Of a stretch of 13,195 bases of DNA, positions 6,696 through 13,195 are shown piece after piece (within the stretch, counting starts at the first letter, position 1; every line of letters starts with the position of its first letter). Source of the stretch: Bacteroidia bacterium (GTDB lineage: Bacteria; Bacteroidota; Bacteroidia; Bacteroidales; UBA12481); NCBI GenBank assembly GCA_026391235.1, contig JAPLDV010000079.1, positions 1 through 13,195 of the forward strand. The letters are read 5' to 3'. The position numbers and the translations under genes are program-made. Below the pieces are notes generated by a model that saw only the letters and a program-made list of their open reading frames with translations, did not search any database and was not told the DNA's origin.

Positions 6696-8099
6696 ATGAA
6701 GTTCAATATCAATATAAAACAATTACGTAAAGATCTATGGGAATCCATTGCGGGTACTGAAATGGATTTTACTACCGGGAGTATTGGCAGGGCCGTATTC
6801 CTGTTATCTGTTCCGATGGTTCTGGAAATGGTTATGGAATCGGTTTTCGCGATTGTCGACATTTATTTCGTTTCCAGGCTAGGTTCAGAAGCGGTTGCAA
6901 CGGTTGGTATCACAGAATCCCTGATTACTATTGTTTATTCCATTGGCAGCGGTCTCGCTGTAGCAACAACAGCTTTGGTAGCCCGCCGAACCGGGGAAAA
7001 GCGTCCTGAAGAGGCTTCGAAAGTCGCTTTTCAAGCCATTTTAACGGGGGTTTTGGTGTCACTTCTGTTCGCAGTTCCCGGTTTTTTTTGGAGTTCTGAT
7101 CTGATCCGGCTGATGGGCGGATCTTTGAAAATGCAGAACGATTTATCGGAATATACTCGTATAATGCTGGGATTCAATGGTATAATTATCGTTCTATTCA
7201 TCATTAACGCGGTGCTCAGAAGTTCTGGTGATGCTGCTATGTCGCTCAGGGTTTTAGTTATAGCCAACCTCATCAACATTATACTGGACCCCTTACTGAT
7301 ATTCGGTATTGGTCCGTTTCCAGAGCTGGGAATCAAAGGAGCGGCGATTGCAACGGTAACCGGGCGGGGAGTTGGGATATTATTTCAATTTTTCTTGCTT
7401 TTCCGTGGAAAAAGGAGAATCCGGATCACTCTTGACGACATCCGGATCGATCCGCATACCATGTTGCAGATCATAAGGTTATCACTTGGAGGCATCGGCC
7501 AGTCATTGATTGCCACAACCAGCTGGGTTGGAATGGTCAGGATCATCGCCACTTTCGGGAGCAATGTCGTTGCAGGATATACCATTGCCATACGTATTGT
7601 CATTTTTGGCTTATTGCCCTCGTGGGGAATCAGCAATGCAGCTTCCACGCTGGTTGGGCAAAACCTGGGGGCTGACCGGCCCGACCGGGCCGAGCGGTCG
7701 GTTTGGATAACAGCGAAGATGAATATGATAATCCTTTCCATTATCGGATTGATCCTGGTGCTGTTTCCTGGTACGTTTATACGGCTGTTTATACAGGACC
7801 CGGAGGTTATCTTGCCTGGTATTCAGGCCCTTCGTATCATCAGTATCGGATTCCTGTTTTATGGCCTCGGAATGGTTATGATTCAATCGTTCAATGGTGC
7901 CGGGGATACGGTAACTCCGACAAAGGCTAATTTTATTTGTTTCTGGCTGATAGAGATTCCATTGGCCTGGATCCTTTCCAAACCAGTCGGAATGGGACAG
8001 ACAGGGGTTTTTATTGCAATAGTGATAGCCGAAACCCTTTTGACCATCCTTTCATTATATCTTTTCCGGAGGGGGAAATGGAAACTGAAAAAGGTGTAG
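6696..8099 (+). CDS. MATE-family multidrug/metabolite efflux transporter
   Basis: A 467-residue transporter of the MATE family, which exports drugs or metabolites in exchange for Na+ or H+ across the inner membrane. It has the usual length and about 12 hydrophobic segments in two halves, joined by a basic loop (RGKRRIRITLDD, 237-248). Family signatures visible: LSVPMVLEM (37-45), GSGLAVATTALVARRTGEKR (84-103), LRSSGDA (174-180), NLINIILDPLLIFG (191-204) with D198-P199, LVGQNLGA (319-326) and FNGAGDTVTPT (399-409). The ATG gives the typical Bacteroidota N-terminus with the motif WESIAGTEMDFTTGSI. No Shine-Dalgarno precedes it. The leader of roughly 135 bases holds a mini-ORF and competing hairpins that may regulate it. 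The substrate cannot be told from sequence. Confidence 0.95.
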   Translation: MKFNINIKQLRKDLWESIAGTEMDFTTGSIGRAVFLLSVPMVLEMVMESVFAIVDIYFVSRLGSEAVATVGITESLITIVYSIGSGLAVATTALVARRTGEKRPEEASKVAFQAILTGVLVSLLFAVPGFFWSSDLIRLMGGSLKMQNDLSEYTRIMLGFNGIIIVLFIINAVLRSSGDAAMSLRVLVIANLINIILDPLLIFGIGPFPELGIKGAAIATVTGRGVGILFQFFLLFRGKRRIRITLDDIRIDPHTMLQIIRLSLGGIGQSLIATTSWVGMVRIIATFGSNVVAGYTIAIRIVIFGLLPSWGISNAASTLVGQNLGADRPDRAERSVWITAKMNMIILSIIGLILVLFPGTFIRLFIQDPEVILPGIQALRIISIGFLFYGLGMVMIQSFNGAGDTVTPTKANFICFWLIEIPLAWILSKPVGMGQTGVFIAIVIAETLLTILSLYLFRRGKWKLKKV

Positions 8100-8114
8100 G
8101 CAGTTTGAGCCTGT

Positions 8115-8930
8115 TTATATACCCAGCTTTCTCAATTCAGCCTGATGAAGCAGGATAGCCTGGCGGAGTCCGTACCTCTCTTTCAAAACCTGTGCCAACT
8201 CCCATCCTTTCCGGATGGCTTCTTTGTCAAAACTCTCTAAAACAATGTATTGGAATTTTTTACCCGTTAATCTCACTTTAACCGATTTCATATAATTGTC
8301 GGCGATGAAAGCTATAGCGCCCGCATCTGAACCTTCCCTGAATTCGACAGTTTCCCAACGATCCCCGAGATCCTCCACTTTGCGGTTCCATTCGTGACCC
8401 AGGGGAATGGTATCCGTGAGGATATAATTTTCCTGGTCATAAACTCTTAAACTGGTATGATCGATCCACTCTTTCCCATAATAGTGTGAAGTCAGCCAGA
8501 TATCGCCGTTCTCGTTCAATGCTATCTTTAGGAACGTCCGGTTCCAGGAAGACTCAACGTTTTGGCGTTTATGCTCATAGGTACCCGGTTGCCCTGCCTC
8601 TCCCGGAGAGAAAAGGAAATCTTTGGAAAGTTCCGGCAAACGGGATTCCAGCCCTTTCAGCAAGGCTTCAGAAGTTTCAATCAGCCCTTTGTGATAATCA
8701 AGAGCAATGTTGTTTTTCCTCCTGAGGGCCTCTCCAACAATGCCAAAATCTTCCTTATTCCATATCATCATGGAATCCAGAAGCTGCATGGCCGTTGAGA
8801 GTTCGTGACTGGCAACCAGAGCATCAGTACGCTGGAAATCAGACTGTGCCTTCTTTTCAGCCGCTGAAGTGCAGGAAGCTAACTGACTGATTATCAATAT
8901 AGTACCGCTAAGTAAAGAAAATAATCTCAT
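8115..8930 (-). CDS. Lipoprotein of unknown function with helical N-terminal region
   Basis: A 271-residue lipoprotein. I start it at 8930 (MRLFSLLSGTILIISQLASC) because a promoter box (8946-8953) overlaps the upstream in-frame ATGs at 8945 and 8978, which would lie before or at the transcription start. The lipobox is LASC with C20. After it come about 100 residues rich in Glu, Lys, Ala and Leu, probably helical or coiled coil. A beta-rich part follows (FLKIALNENGDIWLTSHYYG and onward), with a helix at the end (KAIRKG-like pattern EAIRKGWELAQVLKERYG). I do not recognise a named family. The gene converges on the MATE gene with a 15-base gap. It is monocistronic as far as the window shows. Confidence 0.85.
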   Translation of the reverse strand: MRLFSLLSGTILIISQLASCTSAAEKKAQSDFQRTDALVASHELSTAMQLLDSMMIWNKEDFGIVGEALRRKNNIALDYHKGLIETSEALLKGLESRLPELSKDFLFSPGEAGQPGTYEHKRQNVESSWNRTFLKIALNENGDIWLTSHYYGKEWIDHTSLRVYDQENYILTDTIPLGHEWNRKVEDLGDRWETVEFREGSDAGAIAFIADNYMKSVKVRLTGKKFQYIVLESFDKEAIRKGWELAQVLKERYGLRQAILLHQAELRKLGI

Positions 8931-8945
8931 AATATGCGTTTTCAT

Positions 8946-8978
8946 CAAAAATAGTGCATTAAACCTTTGAGTTGTCAA
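8946..8978 (-). promoter_or_regulatory. Promoter of the 8930 lipoprotein gene
   Basis: On the - strand TATTTTTG (8946-8953) matches the Bacteroidota -7 consensus TAnnTTTG exactly. TTG (8976-8978, within TTGAC) lies 22 bases upstream, one or two bases more than usual. The start of transcription would fall near 8939, just before the ATG at 8930, giving a very short leader and ruling against the longer reading frames. Confidence 0.6.
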
Positions 8979-9043
8979 TTATTCTAAACCAATATCCGGT
9001 TTTTCGCTAAATTGCCGCCCATTTTTTCCGATATGTATACCCG

Positions 9044-10004
9044 ATGAAGCATCTGTTCCGTTTTTTCATCTTTTTGGTCATGATTTCTTCATGCGAGACC
9101 AACTTTAATCCGAATATTCCAGCCAAGCCAATCCCTGTTGTTTATGGCATTATCAGTCCTCAGGACAGCCTGTATTTCATAAGATTAACGAAAACCTTCA
9201 TCGGAGAGGGTGATGCTTATGATTTCGCCCGGATTCCGGATTCCATCTATTATCAGGATGCACTGGTTTTTCTCGAAACCCGGGATCTGAAGGGTAAATT
9301 GATTGAACGGATTCAGTTGGAAGAGCGTACTAATTCATTTACGGCCTGATTTTTTCAGTGCGAGCGGCCAGCCGTATGAGTTGAATTTGCATTTAGAGGC
9401 TGTGATTCCCGGATATCCGGATACTATACGTTCAGTTACCCGACTGCGAACGGTTCCCAAGCTCATGGAACCCAGGTCCATTTTTGTTAAGGTGTACTTT
9501 TACAATGATTATCCTTTCTGGATGCAATGGATGGATACCGACACCGAAAGCATGTATCAGATTCTTGTAAGGATGCATTACACTGATTTTTTGTACGATG
9601 GCGAAAGAGAGATGGTAGCAGAGTGGGTCCTCACCGGGATCGATGTTAACCTGACCAGCTTTCCCGGTGGCCAACGTAAGGTTTATTCCTATTATTTCAG
9701 ACCCGAGAATTTCTATTCAAAGGTCAGGAGTGTGATCAAGGAAGATCCTGAAGTAGAGGCAAGGTTATGCAAAAAATTGGATTTCATTGTACTCTCTTCC
9801 AACCGGGAAATGGAATATTACCGGAATGTTTATGAAATATCTGATGATTATCACGGGGCGGGATATTCCAACATCGAAAACGGCTATGGTTTATTCACCA
9901 CCTATTCTTCCACCGGTATTTATGGAATGACACTAGGCCCGGATGAACTTGATTCGCTGGCAAACGGCAAATACACGAAGAAACTGAAGTTTAAAAATTA
10001 CTAA
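9044..10004 (+). pseudogene. DUF4249-type lipoprotein gene split by a frameshift
   Basis: Two frames together read as one DUF4249-like lipoprotein. The first (9044-9349) has a lipoprotein signal, MKHLFRFFIFLVMISSC (C17), and the family opening PIPVVYGIISPQDSLYFIRL, and stops at TGA 9347. The second, one base out of phase, has no ATG or signal of its own and supplies the rest: FFSASGQPYELNL, LMEPRSIFVKVYF, and the typical ending with NIENGYGLF. Removing one base near 9344-9346 would give a single protein of about 319 residues reading ...ERTNSFTADFFSASGQ..., a normal length. The TGA lies before the T run at 9350-9355, so a T-run length error alone cannot explain it. DUF4249 proteins usually sit beside a TonB-dependent receptor; none is here. 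Either a sequencing error or a recent inactivation. Confidence 0.8.
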
Positions 10005-10023
10005 ACAGCTGTGAAATAGCTCC

Positions 10024-11181
10024 TTAAAGACCTGTTTTGATAAAGCTGATCTTCGAATATTCTTCACGCTCGAACAAAAGTCCGACCTGATTAGATCCCA
10101 TATCAGTGAGATGAGAGTAGGCGAATGAACCGGGATAAACCGTTTTATAAACGTCCCATGTTTTTGCATCATCAAAGGATATCCGCAGGACTCCGTTTAT
10201 ACGGTCGTTTTCATTGGCGGGGTTGCAGAAAACTATCGGGGCGGGTTTTGCTGAGGAAGAATTGAGCCTGATAATCGATGCCATACAAACCGGATCGGGA
10301 AGTTGAGGTTCATCCACCAGGCCGGTCCAGTTGATACCGCCATCACTGCTGACTCCAATTTTCCGGCATTTATGGCCACCTTGGATTCTGGTATTCAGCA
10401 TAACGGTTCCATTGGAAAGCTCAACCATCTGAACTTCATTTCCATAACCCGGATCCTGCTCGAAAGCCACCTCTCCGTATGCCCAATTCTCCCCCAGGTC
10501 ATCGCTATAGGCTGCATACGTTTTCCAGCGGTTCACCGGTCCCTGGTTAAAAGGCATGATCACCCGTCCCTTATGCGTACCAAATTTTAGCTGAATTCCG
10601 TTTCCCGGGCCGCTTGCGATACTGGTGGCGAAAGTCGGGCGCTTAACCTGCCGTGTGATTTCCCTTCTTTTCGACCAGGTAACACCATCGTCGTCGGAAT
10701 AAATGATCCAGGCCCGACAGGTGGTATCGCTGTCAAAACCCGGACCGACCAGGGATTCATGATATCCTTTCGGGTAGATCTGGAAGACCAATAAAATCCT
10801 TCCTGTTGGTTCAACCTGAACTACTTCGGGGTTGCTCAGGCAATTATCCCCATCTTCAGCAATTACCTGAAGCGGCAGCCAGGTTTTTCCCTGATTTGAG
10901 CTGCGTTTTAAAACGATATCATTGGCCGCATGATCGCTAATGCTTGCCCTGCCCTCGCAAAAAGCGAGCAGTGATCCTTTCTGCGTACAGAGCAATGCTG
11001 GGATGCGATATTGCGGATAGCCATCGGTGCCGTTGATAAAAACATCAGTAAGGGATGCCGGTTCCTGCGAGAAGAGGCTTGCTGACATCAGTGTTATCAG
11101 GCAAAACAACCAAAGTCGGGCTCCCGACAACTGATGCCTGATACCCGATACCCGATACCTGATACCCGAAACCCGTTTCAT
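10024..11181 (-). CDS. Secreted exo-alpha-sialidase (GH33)
   Basis: A 385-residue six-bladed propeller sialidase, which cleaves terminal sialic acids from glycans. The arginine triad is R59 (YRIP, 58-61), R265 (LNTR) and R327 (NDR). Other active-site residues are R78 (EGR), D83 as likely acid/base, E249 (GNEVQ) and the nucleophile Y355 (FAYS). Asp-boxes (S-x-D-x-G-x-x-W) occur at 94-101 (SSNQGKTW), 162-169 (SDDDGVTW), 226-233 (SDDLGENW), 278-285 (SSDGGINW) and a degenerate one at 335-342 (SFDDAKTW). There are no extra binding domains. A signal peptide ends near SLFSQ (34-38), but its first 20 residues are encoded by a heptanucleotide repeat. The ATG is 5 bases after the OB-fold gene, so it may be the last gene of that operon. 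No sugar-uptake genes or SusC/SusD pair adjoin it. Confidence 0.92.
   Translation of the reverse strand: MKRVSGIRYRVSGIRHQLSGARLWLFCLITLMSASLFSQEPASLTDVFINGTDGYPQYRIPALLCTQKGSLLAFCEGRASISDHAANDIVLKRSSNQGKTWLPLQVIAEDGDNCLSNPEVVQVEPTGRILLVFQIYPKGYHESLVGPGFDSDTTCRAWIIYSDDDGVTWSKRREITRQVKRPTFATSIASGPGNGIQLKFGTHKGRVIMPFNQGPVNRWKTYAAYSDDLGENWAYGEVAFEQDPGYGNEVQMVELSNGTVMLNTRIQGGHKCRKIGVSSDGGINWTGLVDEPQLPDPVCMASIIRLNSSSAKPAPIVFCNPANENDRINGVLRISFDDAKTWDVYKTVYPGSFAYSHLTDMGSNQVGLLFEREEYSKISFIKTGL
11115..11175. repeat. Heptanucleotide repeat within the sialidase 5' coding end
   Basis: Five consecutive 7-base units, CCTGATA, CCCGATA, CCCGATA, CCTGATA, CCCGAAA (11137-11171), are followed by a partial unit. 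They are flanked on the left by the inverted repeat GTCGGG-CT-CCCGAC (11115-11128). On the - strand the units read TATCGGG/TATCAGG and encode V-S-G-I-R-Y-R steps at the N-terminus of the sialidase. Related repeats are at 1609 and 13108. Confidence 0.88.
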
Positions 11182-11186
11182 CGTAT

Positions 11187-11621
11187 TTATTTAACTATCA
11201 TGCATTTACTAATCTTTACATCGGTAAGCATACCGTCGCAGCGACCTTTGATGGTAACCGGCTGGCCCTCACTGAGGGCATGGATTTCAGCTTTCTGTTT
11301 AACGGCCTGAATACTGTCGATGGTGCAGGTAACTCCCATCATCGGATCCACGAGAGTAAGGGTTACATTGCCCTTCTCATCATTTTCGACTGATACCACG
11401 GTGGATTTCAGAAGCAAGATTTTACCGCCAAACTTCTCAGTTGCTGCTTTTTCACCGGTATTGAAAACTGAGAAAAGTGAATCGGCAGTAAGTTCGAAAT
11501 CAGGCTTCATCTTTTCGATGGGTTTCTCCGTTCGCAAAAATCCATACCAATAAACAAATCCGGCGGCGAGTAAAACCAATAACGCTCCGATTCCGACCAA
11601 CCACCAAAATTTTAATTTCAT
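11187..11621 (-). CDS. Membrane-anchored OB-fold (tRNA_anti-like) protein
   Basis: A 144-residue protein with one N-terminal membrane segment (about 5-28) and no cleavage site, followed by a single OB-fold-like domain. The pattern KFGGKILLLKSTVVSVE, then NVTLTLVD, GVTCTID, GQPVTIKGRCDG and the ending VKISKCMIVK matches the putative OB-fold family called tRNA_anti-like. Despite the name, a tRNA-binding role is unproven. Cysteines C99, C128 and C140 lie in the fold; similar positions recur in the family from memory. It follows the YceI gene by 19 bases and precedes the sialidase by 5, all on the - strand, so they form one likely operon. Confidence 0.85.
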   Translation of the reverse strand: MKLKFWWLVGIGALLVLLAAGFVYWYGFLRTEKPIEKMKPDFELTADSLFSVFNTGEKAATEKFGGKILLLKSTVVSVENDEKGNVTLTLVDPMMGVTCTIDSIQAVKQKAEIHALSEGQPVTIKGRCDGMLTDVKISKCMIVK

Positions 11622-11640
11622 GAGGGTTTGATTTGGTGAG

Positions 11641-12204
11641 TTACTTTTTAGGAGTGTAAAGCTGATAATTCATCAGAACGGTCAGTTTCATCGAATCAGC
11701 AAAACTCTGCCTTACAAGGCTTGGGATTTTGATGCCATAATCCTCGGGGTTCACTGAAAAACCTGATTCCCCAACGATTTTATCTTTGTCGATGGCAAGG
11801 GTTCCTTCAGACGCAATTTCTTTTGTCACACCGTGAATCGTTAATTTGCCGGCAACCTTTACCGGGTATTTCCCGGGTTTGGCAAAATCGATGGCATTCA
11901 GGTCGGAAATTTTCCCTTCGAATGAGGCTTTTGGAAATTTCTCCGACTCCATATAGTTTTCATTGAAATGTTCCTGCATCAAGGGCTTGGCAAATTGAAA
12001 AGATCGGTTGAGTACCGCGAAAACCATATCTCCGGTTGATATATCCAGGAAACTGGTAACCTGATCGTTTACACCTTTGATATCCTCCATTGCCGTATGG
12101 GAGTAAAAATCGATATGGCCGGTTTTGGTAAAGTAGCGGTTCTGAGCCGATACTGACAGCGAGAAGGCCAGACATATAGTCAGGCATATCATCCTGGTTT
12201 TCAT
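11641..12204 (-). CDS. YceI-family periplasmic protein
   Basis: A 187-residue YceI-like protein: a small lipocalin-type barrel that in studied members binds polyisoprenoid or similar lipids. A cleavable signal peptide (MKTRMICLTICLAFSLSVSAQ) puts it in the periplasm. Signatures seen are TGHIDFYSHTAMEDIKG after the signal, LMQEHFNENYMESEKFPKA in the middle, GKLTIHGVTKE and the late SVNPEDYGIKIPS. Length is normal. Its ATG overlaps the stop of the DUF5777 gene by one base (TAATG), which implies translational coupling. In Bacteroidota such proteins often travel with barrel and cytochrome-like genes, so a shared redox or lipid-soluble carrier function is plausible but not shown. Confidence 0.93.
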   Translation of the reverse strand: MKTRMICLTICLAFSLSVSAQNRYFTKTGHIDFYSHTAMEDIKGVNDQVTSFLDISTGDMVFAVLNRSFQFAKPLMQEHFNENYMESEKFPKASFEGKISDLNAIDFAKPGKYPVKVAGKLTIHGVTKEIASEGTLAIDKDKIVGESGFSVNPEDYGIKIPSLVRQSFADSMKLTVLMNYQLYTPKK

Positions 12205-13100
12205 TATTTCTTTTTAGAATTTAACGTGAAAACACGGGAAATGTTAAAACCAATATGAATATCTTTTTTCAGCCATGATCCTGTGGTTTTGCCGATAAAG
12301 CCACCCTCGCGCATTCCCTGGGAATTGGTCATCACGATCTGAAACACGTGACCGCCGGTTTCTATATCAAATCCAATGGACAAAGGATTATACATTTTCT
12401 GGGTTGTCCGCTGCGGGGAAGGCCTCAGGACGTAAAAATATTCACAGTTCAGCGCCAGGCGATTGGCCAGTTTATACCGGCCTGCAACTCCCATTGCAAA
12501 CAGATCATTCTGATCCATTTCCGTAGGTACAAGATTGCGGTGAACCAAGGTTGGCATAAGCTGGATGGTCATTTTCGAAAACTTCCGGGCGATGAGTAAT
12601 TGCTGGGTAAAGCTGAGCCGGGAGGAAAAATAATTAGTTCGTGACGTGTCGCTCCATTTCAAGCCGATGGTTTCGATAGTTGAAAGATAGCTTATGGTAA
12701 GGGGGAAAGAACCTTTCCCCGATTGTTGATTAGCTAAATTGTATCGGGCAAATCCATCGATGGTTTTCTCAAAAGTTCCGCGCCCGATACCGACCATAAG
12801 ACGATCGAACAATCCATATTCGAGGCTGAGATGGATATTCGACTGATCGAGTCCGAAAAATTCATAAGCCCCGGAATTCACGCGGCCGAAACGGTGGGAG
12901 ACCCGGAAATCAAGTTCTCCCTTTTTGAGTTGTTTCACTGAGTGGCCGTTTATAACACGTGTAGCTTTGAACAGGGCTTCCACGGGTTGCGGACCATTGG
13001 TTGATTCTTCGGCCAGGAGGTCGTTCAGGTTTTGGGAGAACAGGCTTGACCCGGCGAGCAACAGGGAAAAGACAAAGGGGATGGTGATGTTGTGTTTCAT
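12204..13100 (-). CDS. DUF5777-family outer-membrane beta-barrel protein
   Basis: A 298-residue secreted protein with signal peptide MKHNITIPFVFSLLLAGSSLFSQ (cleavage near residue 23). The mature part begins with a short acidic region, then shows the DUF5777 block FKATRVINGHSV, DFRVSHRFG, NSGAYEFFGLDQSN and FDRLMVGIGRGTFEKT. Alternating-strand segments continue to the end, fitting an outer-membrane barrel. The function of the family is unknown. The gene lies 37 bases after the stop of a partial gene with a cytochrome-like C-terminus and overlaps the YceI gene, so it is inside an operon. A heptanucleotide repeat fills most of the upstream gap. The transcript has no Shine-Dalgarno sequence here. 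Confidence 0.9.
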   Translation of the reverse strand: MKHNITIPFVFSLLLAGSSLFSQNLNDLLAEESTNGPQPVEALFKATRVINGHSVKQLKKGELDFRVSHRFGRVNSGAYEFFGLDQSNIHLSLEYGLFDRLMVGIGRGTFEKTIDGFARYNLANQQSGKGSFPLTISYLSTIETIGLKWSDTSRTNYFSSRLSFTQQLLIARKFSKMTIQLMPTLVHRNLVPTEMDQNDLFAMGVAGRYKLANRLALNCEYFYVLRPSPQRTTQKMYNPLSIGFDIETGGHVFQIVMTNSQGMREGGFIGKTTGSWLKKDIHIGFNISRVFTLNSKKK

Positions 13101-13107
13101 TTGAGGA

Positions 13108-13137
13108 GGTATCGGGTGTCAGGTATCGGGTGTCGGG
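13108..13137. repeat. Heptanucleotide repeat, alternating GGTATCR and GGTGTCR
   Basis: Four units, GGTATCG, GGTGTCA, GGTATCG, GGTGTCG, plus GG, fill the gap between the partial gene's stop codon and the DUF5777 start. They belong to the same type as the repeats at 1609 and 11115. Confidence 0.88.
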
Positions 13138-13195
13138 TTAGTTATTCAGTGCTCCTTTGTCGATCCAGATTTTGATTTTATTCAGAGAGCAGGTG
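13138..13195 (-). CDS. C-terminus of a probable c-type cytochrome-like protein (partial)
   Basis: The last 18 codons of a gene that continues beyond the right edge, ending at TAA (13138-13140). The encoded end, TCSLNKIKIWIDKGALNN, matches the usual C-terminus of small c-type cytochrome and planctomycete-cytochrome-C-like domains, where an I-K-x-W-I-x-x-G-A helix closes the heme fold. No heme-binding CxxCH is inside the window, so the identity rests on this tail alone. It is the first visible gene of the operon leading to DUF5777, YceI and the OB-fold protein. Confidence 0.55.
   Translation of the reverse strand, partial: TCSLNKIKIWIDKGALNN

Noticed and set aside
8098..8112. Hairpin AGGC-AGTTTGA-GCCT between the convergent MATE and lipoprotein genes as a terminator.
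   Set aside because: Only four base pairs and no proper T tract on either side.
9303..10004. Treating the second DUF4249 frame as an independent gene.
   Set aside because: It opens only with TTG, has no signal peptide, and begins in the middle of the family's usual sequence, so it is the continuation of the frame from 9044.
13104..13108. GGAGG sequence next to the DUF5777 start, resembling a ribosome binding site.
   Set aside because: It is on the + strand; the gene is on the - strand, where the transcript reads CCUCC instead.
1..13195. Mobile element, phage, toxin-antitoxin, defence island or CRISPR array.
   Set aside because: No transposase, integrase, nuclease, spacer-repeat array or terminal inverted repeats were seen. 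The tandem 7-base repeats have no spacers.

Overview
The window looks like chromosomal DNA of a Bacteroidota bacterium, probably Bacteroidales-like. The protein families (DUF5777 barrel, DUF4249 lipoprotein, YceI, Bacteroidota-type MATE), the lack of Shine-Dalgarno sequences before starts, and promoter boxes of the Bacteroidota form TTTG-N19-21-TAnnTTTG all point that way. No phage, transposase, integrase or CRISPR array was seen. Nearly every product is exported, lipidated or membrane-bound, so this is a cell-envelope region.

Left part (1-3300): a lipoprotein of unknown function and a small outer-membrane barrel protein run on the + strand, separated by a heptanucleotide repeat. They converge on a secreted protein of the DUF6263 type. 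Next (3399-6344), on the - strand, is a two-gene unit: a secreted M1 zinc aminopeptidase followed by a six-helix membrane protein. A tRNA-Thr(CGU) with its own promoter and a strong intrinsic terminator lies upstream of it.

Middle (6475-10004): the tRNA promoter is back to back with the leader region of a MATE efflux pump. That leader holds a 16-codon ORF overlapping mutually exclusive hairpins, an arrangement like an attenuator. A lipoprotein gene (- strand) converges on the MATE gene. It has a clear promoter that fixes its start codon. A DUF4249-type lipoprotein gene follows on the + strand and is split by a one-base frameshift.

Right part (10024-13195, - strand): a likely operon runs from a gene cut by the window edge (C-terminus like a c-type cytochrome) through a DUF5777 barrel, a YceI-family protein and a membrane-anchored OB-fold protein. 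A GH33 exo-sialidase gene follows 5 bases further on. Heptanucleotide repeats related to the one at 1609 lie before the DUF5777 gene and inside the first codons of the sialidase gene.

No wholly new system stands out. The best leads are the MATE leader, the cytochrome/DUF5777/YceI/OB-fold operon, the M1 peptidase plus membrane-protein pair, the split DUF4249 gene and the repeat-derived sialidase N-terminus.
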